64,000 nucleotides of DNA from assembly GCF_021018895.1 (NCBI RefSeq), contig NC_079386.1, positions 11,897,835-11,961,834 on the forward strand. Reading direction: 5' to 3'. Below the pieces are notes generated by a model that was given only the letters and a program-made list of their open reading frames with translations, made no database searches and had not been told where the DNA came from. This DNA is from Seriola aureovittata. Lineage: Eukaryota > Chordata > Actinopteri > Carangiformes > Carangidae. This document shows, one piece after another, positions 34,511 through 46,327 of the stretch. The number at the start of each line of letters is the position of its first letter. Positions within the stretch are counted from its first letter, which is position 1. Position numbers and translations under genes: made by a program.

Positions 34511-34598
34511 CATGAACATCAGGACACTGTATGGAAAGTTGGAGCAAACATGTACTGTAGCTATTTGGTTTGCTTGAACACATGGAGGTCTTTGATGA

Positions 34599-35110
34599 TT
34601 TTTTTTTTTTTTTTTTTTTACCACAAATCTTTATTTCATATTATACACTGATTCAAAAACTCTGACTACCTGTGTTTACAGCATGTCCTTGAAGGTTTTC
34701 GATCAGTAAGGTTAAAGCATTACTTTCTTGTCCTCAAGAAATTTAAATTTGCACATGTACCTTGAACAGTTTAATTACCTGAGTTGAATTCAGAATATAC
34801 ACATTTAATTGACAAATACAACTTTATCTCTTTCATAAATCAATGTGAAAACATTAATGGAAGACATTATTCATATTTTAGTGTGAAAAAAACAAAGATG
34901 TGAACATGGCCTGGGATGGGATAATTTCCTAGAACCTTGTTACATTTGCTCAAACACAGTCAGTCTAATGCAGTGTGCAATGAGCTACTGAACACTTTGT
35001 AAGAGACATTTCGATCTAAGTTTGAAACCTTGGCCATCTTCTCACCTTAGATATCATAGAATATTAAAACGTGGAGAAATTTGTATTGCACACAAGCCAA
35101 GGTTATATTA
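34599..35110 (-). pseudogene. Possible retroposed mRNA 3' end (reverse strand)
   Basis: On the minus strand, AT-rich sequence ends with an AATAAA poly(A) signal (complement at 34630-34635). After 10 nt comes an uninterrupted run of 21 A (34599-34619 as T on the plus strand). This is the classical layout of a cleaved and polyadenylated transcript end copied into DNA. No coding part was recognised, so it would be a 3' UTR-only copy. The upstream limit is a guess. The alternative is chance proximity, or an A-rich genomic stretch next to a true poly(A) site of an unknown transcript. Confidence 0.35.
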
Positions 35111-35777
35111 CACATTTGAAGCAAACTACACCTTGTTGCTGTTTGCCGGGAGACTGTGTGACGTTTGAGCCCATGTGTGTCTTTTATGTGCGTCAAGATC
35201 ACAGGAGGTTCTTGTGTGCGCGGCCTCCTGTTACAGCTTGTGTTTCCACTTCAACTGTGTGGTAGCATCTGCAGCAGTGTGTAGAGAGCGTACGCGGGGC
35301 ATGAGTGTGTATGCGTAAGAGGTGTGGACACCGATCGTGTCTCACCAACTCTTTTCAAAGTGACTCTGACAGTTTGGATAACAGAGCTACCCTGCTTCCT
35401 CACTGCCCACACACATATAAAGACACAGGCGCACACCACCGCCGCCACCACCCCCACCACAGTCACATTGCCTTCAGATGGCGTGCTCCTCCAACGCCAA
35501 GTGTTAGGGGCCAGCTTATAATTAACTTGCCTGCCAAGTGGTATTATATATCATCAAGGGCTCGACATTGGCCCTGGAGGAAGTTTTAAAAAAAATGGCA
35601 TTGCTATTGTTCACCGCCTAATAAGGTCATCGCGGTGGCATGGTAAATTACAGTTATTTCAACCATTTACACAACAAATGTGGTCAGACGTCAACTCCTG
35701 CTACTCACATGGAAGTTTCTGGGCCAGAAGGAGGAAGCAACCAGGTCCTGTTTACTGAGCTGAGTCGGCTACAGTAC

Positions 35778-35813
<36 letters not shown>

Positions 35814-36359
35814 ACAGCAAAAATACTGTTCAGTTCTGATTTCCTCAAGAAAAAGAAATGCACAGAGATGAGGGAGAGAAGAAGAAGCAAGAAGCACATA
35901 GTGACTTTCAAGCCAAATTATGCCAATTAATGTTCTTGTTTATCAGCTTGAGGCAGATTTTTCTTCTTCTTCAATTAACTCGGTGTGAGCACACTCATGT
36001 GGTGTGATGAGTGCCTTATCCATCGAAGTGGACACACTTACACATACACGCCGCTGTCTGCATCTCCCCCTGTGTCTGTCTCTGACTATCCGTCCCTGTA
36101 GTGTACGTGCACACGCGCACACGCACATTTTTTGTTGTGATATCTTGTTGAAAAATGAGTCGTACTTCACCTGGCTCTTGGTTGAAGTTTGTTAGGCCTT
36201 AAAAAAATGATATACTCCAGTGACTGGTTTTGTTTTTAAAGGTCATCATATTTTAAAATTAAGTTTCGGAGGAGCCACTGAATAGAATGGTTGTAAGTGG
36301 ATAATCACAAACAGTCCGATGACTTTGTAATGTGTTTTGAACATTTTTCTGTTCTGTTT
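35111..36359. other. Unique non-coding DNA
   Basis: No gene was recognised. Several short CA or ACACGC runs lie at about 35400-35460 and 36100-36125. A GCCGCCACC-type patch lies near 35440. Confidence 0.55.
35782..35812 (+). repeat. (TG)n microsatellite, 31 bp
   Basis: About 15 TG units. Confidence 0.95.
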
Positions 36360-36850
36360 CTTCTAAACTGCTGTCAGTGTGATAAATCCAACATTATTAT
36401 ATTTGATGAAATTATTAAAGCAATAAGATGTTTTCAATGCATTTACATTGATATACTGACTGACTGGTAATAATTGCCAGTTTGAAGCCAAATTTAAGAG
36501 CAATATCAGTTGTGCACTGCGTATTAAATTACCTTTTATTGTTTGTATATGATAATTTGTTATTTTTTTCATTCAATTTGTTAGTCTTTAAAAATTGCTT
36601 GATATTCATGTTATATCTTAGGACCATTGTGCACTTCTTTTATGCATTCTATATATTGTGTTTATACCATTATTTATTATTATTATTTATTTCTGTTTTT
36701 TATTTCTGTTTTATCATTATTATTTAATTTATTTCATAGTATCTTAGTGGGTTTCATTTTCCATCTCATTTTTTGCATTGGAGCCATCCGTGGTGTTTTA
36801 GGTTCAGATTGGTTTTATACTGGTGAAGTGAAAGATAATAAATAAGATTT
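36360..36850. other. Very AT-rich segment
   Basis: About 490 bp dominated by A and T, with TTATTATTATT and TTTCTGTTTT words around 36660-36740. A hydrophobic open frame at 36482-36727 is a by-product of T-richness. It could be a matrix-attachment-like or decayed-transposon segment, and nothing specific is visible. Confidence 0.6.
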
Positions 36851-37239
36851 GTGTGATTGGCACATCGTTGATGGATCATGCCAGACCTCATTCTGAGATC
36901 AGGTGTGTCACTTCCTCATAAACTGAAGGCTGGAAGTTGAACGACAATAAATTTTAGAGGCACTAAGCTGTGTAAAGTTGGTCAGAAGGAGGCTGCAGTT
37001 GTCTTCACTGCCTCCCGTCTGTCTCTCTCCTCATCCATTTGGATGGTGTAATAGGGTTGAGGCGATTGATTGATTCCCAGGGACAGATGGCATGTACCCA
37101 AGATGGGCATTTCTGCCTCTATCCAATAACGTTGTGAGTTTCCTTTCTCTATTGCATTATATTACATTTTTGAGTGTGTTGTCCCTATTAAAGCTAAAGC
37201 TTTTCTGTTTCAGTAAAGAAAAATAGGGTCCAATATGAA
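36851..37239. other. Unique non-coding DNA
   Basis: It contains a PBX/HOX-type TGATTGAT word at 37067-37074. No gene or transposon was recognised. Confidence 0.55.
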
Positions 37240-37242
37240 TGT

Positions 37243-37337
<95 letters not shown>
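37240..37337 (+). repeat. (TG)n microsatellite, about 97 bp
   Basis: The longest dinucleotide array in the window, with one TATG interruption near 37246 and otherwise about 42 perfect TG units. It is followed by alternating ATGCATGCATGTACA. Confidence 0.98.
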
Positions 37338-37339
<2 letters not shown>

Positions 37340-39399
37340 CATGCATGTACACCAGCCCTTTCTAACCAGGTGGTACCTGTATTCCATCTGGAGTCCTTAA
37401 CTCTTTCTAATCTTGGAAATTAGGACATTAGGGGTAATAGAGATCTAAATTACATTCATCTAATATTACCTTTGCCAATCACAACTACACACCGTGGATT
37501 CGACGAATAATTTAAGTGGAGGGTAGCTATTTAAGTTGAATGTCACCTCAGCAGGTGTCACTCCCATAAAGTCCAAGAGTAATTGAAATGGTATATTATC
37601 TCCAGTAGGTGTATGGCCCCACTGCGCCTATACGCACTTAGAAAACACACCTTTCTGTGATGGATGACTATTTTATGCTCAAGGCGTACTTAAGTTGTAA
37701 TGATCTTTAAATGGTTGAGAGGTAGACTCTTAGCCAACTGGAACAAAACGAGCAGAGGGGGTTACAGCAGATTCTAACTTTGCTCCCTCTCAATTAGGGC
37801 CATGCACACAAAAATTTCCTCGTCTCAGTTGCTGTTTTGTCCTCTTATAGCTCCCACACACACCCCCACCCCCCACCTCTGCATTACTCTAGAATTACAA
37901 TAAACTAATTCCTGCCTGTTTCGCACAGACTGTGAATAATGGGAGTGACAAAAAGGGTCGCTCAGCAGCAGTAGTCGTACAGGCTCTAAGCACTGTTTTG
38001 TTAGGCTTGACTAGCTTTTGTAATTATGTTTTCCCCACAACCTCCCCTGACCATGTATAGCCTAAAACTGCAGAATTCAAATTACTGAAGTATAAAATGC
38101 ATTCCACTTTGCAATATAATCACAACCAAAGTCTATTTAAATGCGAGGAGACTTTGTTTCATTTCATGCATAGACCATTTAAGTAAGTGAAAATGGGTCA
38201 TTTTTATTAACCATTGTGACTGCATTGATTGTGTTGCACAACAGAACCTTTCAATTCACACGGCTGTGCAACCTAAAGAATGTGACCCAATGTGGTGTCC
38301 AGTGAAAGGAATTGGTAAGGTTCTAATCACACTGCGAGTGCACTTTTGTGAATCATGCAATATTAGTTTCCAGTCACGGTCTAATTCTCATCCTTGACTT
38401 CAAGCGTATTAATCTGCTTTTAAATTCTCACATTGTCCGGATACATAGGCTGCCCCCCTTTCATGCTGCTGAAAGGAGAGACACTGCAAGGCTTAGAAGT
38501 CTCCAAGCTAGCTGTGTAACATCTTCTTTAGTCAGTATAGGCCTTTGTGTTCTGCACTGTGGCGTAATAACCGTTAATGGTTATTTGAAATGGTGGTATC
38601 TTCGCAACAGCAATGCAAGGAAAAAAAAAAAGAAAATGAATAAATAAAATAAAATGTCACCAAATCCTGATAAAAGTTATCTCACAAGCCCTAATTACCT
38701 CGGCTTTAATGAGTTACAATCAACTCATCTTGCTGGGGATCTCCCTGTTGCATCCTGGAGCCCGTTTGGTTCAGAGGTTGGAGGTGGGGGAGTGCTGTTC
38801 CTTAATGAAACCCAGCATGGAACCCCCCCCCCAAAAAAAGAAAAAAGCAGAAACACAGTGATTAGAAGCTTACACAAACACAGAAAAGGCTTGCAAACAG
38901 TGATTAGTACGTAATTGTAATCCTGTAAAAGGGAAAGGGATCTCCGTCGCTGAATCCAGTGGAGGAAGGGGTTAATTAAGAACGAGGAAGCACAGTGGGT
39001 TACGCTGCGGTCGTGAAAGTACAATAAATGTTTCAGACTCATTAATACTGGGTTGTTTTTTTTGTTTTTTTGTCTCTGCAGATTACACTTTGAAATTGAC
39101 TGAGCCAAACAAATGGAATTATTTTCTCTTTGCAATGGCTCATCTAAGAACTCGCAATGGACTATTTACAGTCTCTCTTCCCCGCCTGAATATCAATAGA
39201 GGATGTGCTAAAAGAAGAAAGAGAAGCCAGTGAAAAAGGATAGCCTTGAACAAATAATGTAATTCAGACATTATTGTCTGAGAGCCGCCTTCTTCTCCTT
39301 CCCTATCTTCATCACCCAAGGCCATTCTGGGGTCAAGAGATTCTCTCTCCATGTGGTCAATTAGGGTTGGTCACCGTTGACAGGGTCAACGCCGGGTCT
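37338..39399. other. Unique non-coding DNA
   Basis: No gene was recognised. It contains a C-rich patch at about 37860-37880 and a C/A junction at 38822-38838. A splice-acceptor-like T-tract plus CTGCAG lies near 39053-39081, followed by an open stretch without family resemblance. Confidence 0.5.
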
Positions 39400-40310
39400 C
39401 TTAACCTCGAACAGGCAGAGCCGCCCCCCCTCTGCATCCTCATTGGCCGTCCCCTGCTTCCATCCCTTCTGTCTATCAAACAGAAGGGCGGGGTCGAGTA
39501 GGAGGCAGCCTGTGCAGTTTTTTTTCTTCCCCCCCCCGCTCCCGGGGGCCTTCTAATGATGACAGGGGCTTCCTCCAGGGCTCATTAAGAATATCATCTG
39601 GAGGAGACTCCCTTAAAAGCACATAAAAGACACTGTCTGGATGTACAAGCAGCTGAAGCATGTTCTCACCGGGATTATGGGCCAATTTACCGAGTGTGAA
39701 CTAGAGCGGCTCATGCGCGGAGTCCTCCGATCCTCAGCTCCAGTCCGACACAGACTTGTTCCGAGAGGGTCTGAAGATCCACTGATATAAGCACAAAATG
39801 TTGGCGTCTCATGCAAATGGGAAACGCTTGAGTGAAGCAGCGGAGTGTCGTGACTTTGGCGATCCTGTCAGCGTAACAAGACCGTTGCCCCTGACCCCCC
39901 GAACGCGGCTGCTACAGCTTCCTCCGTCCCTCGCTGTCTTCCTCCCTCACTCCCCCTCTCCTTCTGCTCTTGTCGGCTGAGAGTCAAAGTTCTCCCTTAA
40001 TCAGCACAATGCCTCTCGGTGGCAGGTGTTAGGGAGCATCTTTTTTTTTTTTTTCCCTTCCTGGCTTCTTGATCACCCCACGGGGAGCGCGCTGGCCTCC
40101 GATGCTGGGCGCACAGCGGGAGATGTCATCGGGAGGAGAGCCACCCACGGCGGCGACAGAATCAGGCAAATTGCTCTCTCCACAGCGAGAGGGAAAGGTT
40201 AGGGCCACGGGATTAATCCAAGCTGCGAGTCAGCGCACAGAATTACAGTGGGAGGTTGGAGAGATGGTGAAGCTCATGTGCATAAATATGACTGAGTGAT
40301 GACAATATGG
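39400..40310. promoter_or_regulatory. Relatively GC-rich repeat-poor block
   Basis: It has higher G+C and more CpG words than the surroundings, with few simple repeats except a C9 run at about 39531-39539 and T14 at 40041-40054. A perfect octamer ATGCAAAT lies at 39811-39818. Several short frames cross it without family resemblance. It could be a regulatory block or a 5' exon/CpG-rich promoter of an unseen transcript. I cannot decide from one sequence. Confidence 0.3.
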
Positions 40311-40383
40311 CTCCAAACTAATGTGAGGAGGATCTTTGATGAGCAAAAATCCCCCAGTCTCTTTTTAAACTGATCAAATATGA

Positions 40384-40465
40384 AGCCACTAATGGGTACA
40401 CCTAAACCTAATGCATTCTAATACCACAGTCCTGCTGTAAATCCTACTCTGATGAAGGTGTAAGA
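40384..40465 (+). mobile_element. Dispersed repeat family I, copy 1 (fragment)
   Basis: It reads GCCACTAATGGGTACACCTA, then TAATGCATTCTAATACCACA, then GTCCTGCTGTAAATCCTAC. The same block order occurs at 61548-61620. I know the family as a teleost repeat whose intact end is GCCACTTTATTAGGTACACC. Only the end is confidently recognised, and the copy may extend to about 40630. Confidence 0.6.
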
Positions 40466-41939
40466 AGTGATTCATTTGTTTGGCCTACCTTCATTTATAT
40501 AAATGGGGTGAATAAAATAATATAAATACCACAAGACAGGGTTGATGAGCTATTAATGTTAAATAAATGTATAACGGGAGTCTGGCCTGCAGTATATTCT
40601 GGATATACTAATTAACCTACTGTATATTGGGACACATAAAAAAAAAAAAAAAACCTCTTAATTTAAAATGCTAAATTGAGCGCTCAGCACTGGAGTGATT
40701 ATCTTTCTAGCGTCTTCACAAAGCTGCCAGGACGTTTCCACATTTCATTTTTTCAACACATGGGTTCTCACCTTGCATCACAAATCTAAACGTGTTTCTC
40801 CCCAATCACCTTCCACTCCTCCGGTGATGTTGTCATATAGTTTTTGGGTTTTTTTCTTTTAGCACCTCTAAACTTTGCTTCACAGTCTGCCCAAACCCAG
40901 ATTTAAGAAGTGCGCTGCTAATTGGGATGACAGCTTCATGCATATTGTATGCAGAAGAAGAAGAAGGAGAAAAAGCTTTAAGTCTGTTTTCACCTGAGTA
41001 ATTTTGCTAATGACTATTTCCATAAATTAAAGGTTGGGAAATTGCATTACACAAGTGATGTTAATTTGCCAAATATATACTTAACTTTTAGCAGTTACTT
41101 TTCACCAGGCTGACCACAAGTTATTGCCAGATGCCAATGGCGACGTCAATAAGTGAAGCTGCCACGACAGATACTGTCAATCAGGCCAATGGGAGCACTT
41201 TTGTGTTGAGATTACGCTGTTACAACACCGCAGCGCTGTTTAGCTTAGCTGTACAATCTGTCAAATGCAAAATATGTACACCTTTGTTTTATATAAGGCT
41301 TTGGAGTTAATACAATCCCCTCTTGGGGACAGCTTTGATTTGACACATGCTGCCTCGAAAGGTAATGGGATATTAGAGTTTTGGAGCCCAAAAGTGAGGA
41401 CCAAGCGGTTAAATTTACCTTTGCACCAACATTCAGCAGTCACACAGGGAGATTTTTTTTTACAGTGACATTAGAGATTGATATTCACGCTGGTGTCCCC
41501 TAAACTGCACGGCAGCACTGTGGTACACAAAACTGACTCAGCTGCTCATTTGCCACCATGGGCAAATGGCTCAATTTTGCCATCGCAGAGTTTTGGGTCC
41601 GCTTATTAGTGCCTGAAATGTAAGAGGCAAGAGGTTGACGTCTCTGGTAGTTTCTGATGCTGTGGTGCAGACTTGGGCAGAACACATGCGCACACACATG
41701 CGCAGTGCAGCAGTTCTGCTTACAAGGGTAAATTGTTGAAGCTTTCCAAAGTGGTCGGAGGAGAGAGAAGCTGATCTGGTGAGCTGCTCAACAGTGCACT
41801 CCCTTTCCTGCAGCTACTGCTGGAGAAGGGGGCTCTGTCACAGCCAACTATCAAAGTGTATGCGTCAGCAATCTCTGCTTGTCATGAGGGCTTTGGGGAG
41901 AGATTGGTTTCTAACATCCTCTCCTGAAATATTTCCAAC
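40466..41939. other. Unique non-coding DNA
   Basis: No gene was recognised. A poly-A run lies at 40638-40653 (16 nt). The left part may contain the rest of the family I copy. Confidence 0.5.
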
Positions 41940-42360
41940 AAGGCACGAGGCAGAAACGCGTGGCTGATGCGCTCCTCTGCTCCTCAGCGGGAACGGCCCC
42001 CGATTCTGTCGAAGGCTCTTTTCAAAGGAGCCGTTCAGGCCCAATAGGCAGATCTCGCGCAGGTTGTTGTCAATTAAGACAACATTGCTCCACGCTCGGG
42101 TGTTTGTGTGCACTTTTGGTCCACTTGAGCTGCATTCTTATCGAGTGGGGTGCCACGCTCGTGACGGAACCTTTATGCCTGACAACATTTCAGCTCGAGG
42201 CGCTCAATCCTCATCCCACCGGGGAGACGGGGAGGAGAAGATCCATCATTTGTCTTCTGTGCGTTGACATGCGTTGACACGTTATTGTGTAACTCATGGC
42301 TGCCGCGCGCACGGGGGAGCTCGCAGTCTGTTGTGTTGAGAGAGGGTGAACCCCTACAGA
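41940..42360. promoter_or_regulatory. CpG-richer block with hairpins
   Basis: A stretch with more CpG than its surroundings. It contains a 7-bp inverted repeat TGTTGTC/GACAACA around AATTAA at about 42064-42083. It also has a perfect tandem pair of TGCGTTGACA near 42260-42279 and a GCCGCGCGCACG patch near 42301. No protein was recognised in the frames crossing it. Confidence 0.28.
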
Positions 42361-42974
42361 CTGAGCCACTCCTGCGTGATGACAGTTGTCTATGTTGGCA
42401 AGGAGCGATCCCGTCTTTGTTGCTCACGCTCAGTCTAAGCAAGTGGAGTGTGTTTAAAGTGTGACGGAGATTTGTGTGAAGGTGTCACGGCCAAAGCCCT
42501 GTTCATTCAACAGGTTTTTCTCTCTCCACCTTCACAGAAGAGGATGTGATGAGTGGTGACTCATTCAAAACCGGTTGTGTTCTTTTTTTTGAATCTTCTC
42601 CGGGTTCATGGTTAGTACTTAGAAAAGACCTGCCTACTGTGAACTAGACAAAACTGAGAATCAACCACAGTGCATACCCACCCCAGCCATCACCTCACAC
42701 CCACACCTTCTGCTAAGTTGATTATTTTCTCACTGTTAAACCTGTCAAGTCACATATTTGGGTCTTTGTGTCTTTCTTTTGAATACCTGAACTATGAGTG
42801 TGAAGCACTGATTACAGTGGGTCAGTTTTACTGCTACCACATTCTGCGTATCATGAAGGACAGGCGGGGACTGGCAGATACATTTAGCAGACTTGTTTAC
42901 AGCGGTGTGAAGGCAGGGGCTTACAGTTATGAGGTTATTTTCCTGTGAACTTATATAACCTCTGTTAAATGAAA
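42361..42974. other. Unique non-coding DNA
   Basis: It contains a CCTGTT/AACAGG inverted repeat with a 5-nt loop at 42498-42514 and no recognised gene. Confidence 0.55.
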
Positions 42975-43060
42975 TGATGGTTATGTATTGTGACTGTGGT
43001 TCTGCGATCAAAGGCGGAGAGTTGCAGCTTTTTCCATCTGTTGCTGAAGACTTTGTGTAT
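42975..43060 (+). mobile_element. Dispersed repeat family J, copy 2 (fragment)
   Basis: It opens with GGTTATGTATTGTGACTGTG and GTTCTGCGA, aligned to the opening of 28318-28480 with a few transitions. The right limit is uncertain. Confidence 0.45.
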
Positions 43061-43119
43061 GAGTTGCAGGAGTTTACTCCGATGAGCTAAGCTAAGGTAC
43101 ATTATGTAACAAGATTTTA

Positions 43120-43600
43120 CAGCCACGCTAGCAATTCTGTGGGGCTTTGAGCTAAATGCTAATGTCAGCATAATGCAAAATTCTTCCAATGCCGGTGCTA
43201 CCATGCTTATTATTCACAGATGTAGTGTTTACCATGTTCAGCATCTTACTTTTAGTGTGTTAGCATGCTGACATTTGCAAATTAGCACTAAATACAAAGT
43301 GCATTTGAGACTGGTGTTGTAATTCTAAACCATATAGTTTTGGACAAGTTTTGACCTGATGATGCCAGCAAAAGAAATGTCACAAGATTACTGAAGTGAT
43401 TCCAATGAATTGCGATGGAGACATGAATGTTTTTGCCACATTTCGTCGCAATCCACCCAATAGTTGTTGAGACATTTCACTCAAAACCAGAAACGGCGAC
43501 CTCATGGTGGTGCTCGAGGAAGTGAGGGATCACAAAGTCAATAGGATACATGGTCTGGGTAACATGAATGGACAACATTTCTCATCCAACCTATTCATTA
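43120..43600 (+). mobile_element. Dispersed repeat family A, copy 5, near full length
   Basis: The most complete copy. It begins CAGCCACGCTAGCAATTCTG and GGGGCTTTGAGCTAAATGCT. Next come 'GTTTACCATGTTCAGCATCT', TTAGCATGCTGACATTTGCA and AATTAGCACTAAATACAAAG. The central blocks are TTTTGACCTGATGATGCCAG, 'GCAATCCACCCAATAGTTGT' and TGAGACATTTCACTCAAAAC, then 'GCGACCTCATGGTGGTGCT'. All blocks are in the canonical order. There is no open frame. The right terminus is lost shortly before 43605. Confidence 0.82.
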
Positions 43601-43604
43601 GCCA

Positions 43605-43720
43605 AGTTGAGTCAATTTTATTTATATAGACCAAAAATACAAATAAAACATTGTTTAAAGGACATTACAATCTGCACAGTATACAACACCCTTGATAGAT
43701 CTTTTCAGCAGTAGTAGTCA
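43605..43720 (+). mobile_element. Dispersed repeat family G (fragment)
   Basis: It begins GTCAATTTTATTTATATAG and later has ACATTACAATCTGCACAGTA and 'TACAACACCCTTGATAG'. The wording matches a well-known teleost repeat whose usual form has GGGCTTTACAATCTGTACAG. It abuts the right side of the family A copy. Confidence 0.6.
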
Positions 43721-46117
43721 GTTTGACGAAGGCTGCTATCCATAGAGCAGTACCACTATTATTGCTAAAAATTAAGGTGCACATATATAATATATAAAAA
43801 AAAGTATTTCTTTTGGTTTCGGGGTCGTGGGCAGGTTAGCATTCGGGGTGTCCAGCAGCTTTGGTAAGACAACCTCAAAAATAGCAAAACTTGTTGAAAT
43901 TATTTCTGATAGTCAAAGACTGAACCACTTACTAAATATCAAAAACATGAAAGCTCATGACACGAGAGGACCTGTACTCTTTACTCACTTTTCTCTTATC
44001 TGTTGCCTTGAAGCTTATATGAAGCCTCAGAGATATATTTGAGTTGATTTAAAGAAAAATGTGGGTCGTGTATTACTGGCCAAAAAAAAAAAAAAAAAAT
44101 ATCTGGAGCTCCGTCTTGGGTCTTCCTCTCTCTGCCCTCGCTCTTTCCCCTCATCTGCTCTCTCTTTCTAATTAGCTTCTACAGCAAGTGCAGACTGGAC
44201 AGGGGCCTATAATGGAGCCAGATGTTCGAGGAGATTTCACCCCGCAGGGGAATGTTTTGTTTACTACAAGATGAAAACAACTCTCTTGCCCTCACTTTCC
44301 TTTTGGGGTTGTTTATGTGCAAAACCACATTTCCCCTCCTGCTCTGGTTGAGTTTCAGATGCCAAAAACCACTTGAAATAGACATTTTATTTTGTATATT
44401 ACTAGCTTGTTATGCAGTTCATTGAAAGACCTATCTAAATAAAGTGCTCTTTTTTAGTCTAAAACATCTAAAATCGCTTGCCATATTCACTTAGATAAAT
44501 AACTGCACAATCCATACTATTGAAATCCACATTGGTTGCATCAGCAGAAAAATCATCCCTAACCTTCTCTGTTTTCCCCTCATCCAACATAGCGTGACAA
44601 CCATTATCCAGCTCAACACTTATCACCACAAAATTGACATGTAACCCATTTCTGGGATGATTAATTTAGCTTTGGTGTGGCCTGCCGGAGGATCACTCAT
44701 AATCAACAGAGGGAGAGAAAGGGAGGAGAGAGCCTGGGTCTATACATCAGCCACTGCAGAAAAACAAATGGAGACACTTGGAATCAACTCCATCTGCATC
44801 TCAGACTGATTCTTGGGAGCAGGATTAGGAGGCCGCGGGTCGATGAGTTCGATGCGGAGTGTCAGTGGCGGGTATGTGATTGGACAGTAATACCCTCACA
44901 GTCGTCAGCATCTTGAGATCCACTGAGGTTGTAATTGGGTAGTGCTCAAGACTCAAACAACTGATAAGGTTGATTAGTCCAATAGCAATGGAGGGCAGTG
45001 GAGGGCTTCGCCAGAATCAGGCAGAGATGAGATGAGCTCCACTAGGGGATCCAAAGTTGATCAGGTCATGGCATTGAGTAAGTCAGTATCAGTGTTATAA
45101 CTATGAATGTTGGCAAAGTTGTCACTTCGAATCAGTCAAGCAAGGACAGAAAAGTAATCAAATTAATTCAGACTGGAATTAGTTGTTACTGGGTTTGGTA
45201 ACAACACATAAAATAGGATTGTTATTATTTGAATGACAGCATCTCAGGAAAGTTGGTCAGTAGTACAGTATATTATGCAACAGTTTATTTTTAACTCAGG
45301 AGATGGTTGCTGAGCTTTTTTTTAAAAAGGTTTTAAAAGACGTTATGAAAAAGAGTCAAACACGAAGGATTGGCCAGTGCTTTGAAAAGTCAGTCGAGCA
45401 CATCTGTCCTTAAACTCTTCTCAGCATGAACCGCATGCTCGCTTTCCCCCTCAATCCTCACCCACCTCATTCTGGTCTCCGAGTGACGAGAGAGAGAAAA
45501 AGCACAATCACATTAGCATGAAGTCAAATCTGCCTTTTGTGTAATGCCAATCCAATTAGCTCATTCTCGTTTAGCTCCCTCTTCCTCAATGGAGGCGTTT
45601 GCATCTTTTACAAGGATGATGTGCAGTAAAAGGCACATTTAGTAAACAGTGCGGCCCTAGGGCTTTCCTCTGGGACTATTCGAGCTAGGTGGCTAATGAA
45701 ACGGGTCCATAAAAACAGCAGGGAGCTGTGAGGAAGGCCATGTGGAACACAAGCAGACGGTGGCGTGGGGTCCCCTGGGAGGTAGAAATGAAAGAAAGAA
45801 TGATCCTTGTCAGTGGGAAGAGGTGGTGCTTCAAAGGTCCCACAGTATTGATTGTTGATAATACCCTCATGATTGGTACTGAACTGGAGAAATCCCCAAA
45901 TGAACAAACCCTTCTTATTAACAGGAAAAAAAGTAAACCTTTACATTTCATTTAAAATTTCAGGTTGGTGATCATAATGGACGGTTTGGGTTTTAACTTT
46001 ACAAGTTTTCTCTTTCGGATAAGTTTGGCTAACCAGGGGGTTTGTTTAAAACCTGTTTGATTTTGGTTTTGAGGTTATAAACAAACCTTGATCTCACCAT
46101 GATCCAAATGTCAGCAA
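43721..46117. other. Unique non-coding DNA
   Basis: No gene was recognised. The part at about 45470-45720 is repeat-poor with CCAATTAGC and CATTAGCATG words and could be regulatory. A poly-A run is listed separately. Confidence 0.5.
44082..44099 (+). repeat. Poly-A tract, 18 nt
   Basis: Uninterrupted A run without an upstream AATAAA. Confidence 0.95.
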
Positions 46118-46327
46118 TTAAAGGGGTACTCTATTAATTATGTATTATGTAATGGATCCTACATTGCCCAGAATGCAACCTTGTTGAAAATGTTTAGTCA
46201 AGGCTGAGATAACCCTAATAACATCACTGTGACATCATCAGGGTTACTTTTTCAGACTTGACAAAGTACACCTCATGACAAGTAAAGTGACCTTTATGTG
46301 TATAATTCGATGGAGTGGCCCTTTTAA
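46118..46327. mobile_element. TTAA-flanked MITE, about 210 bp
   Basis: TTAA occurs at both edges (46118-46121 and 46324-46327). Inside them, AGGGGTACTCTATTAATTA at the left pairs with the complement of the right end, AAGGGCCACTCCATCGAATTA, over about 20 bp with a few mismatches. Size, inverted ends, no open frame and TTAA flanks are typical of a MITE using a TTAA target, as piggyBac relatives do. The superfamily is an inference. Confidence 0.78.

Noticed and set aside
36482..36727. Hydrophobic small protein candidate
   Set aside because: Its Leu/Phe/Tyr-rich content comes from an extremely T-rich segment and not from coding constraint.
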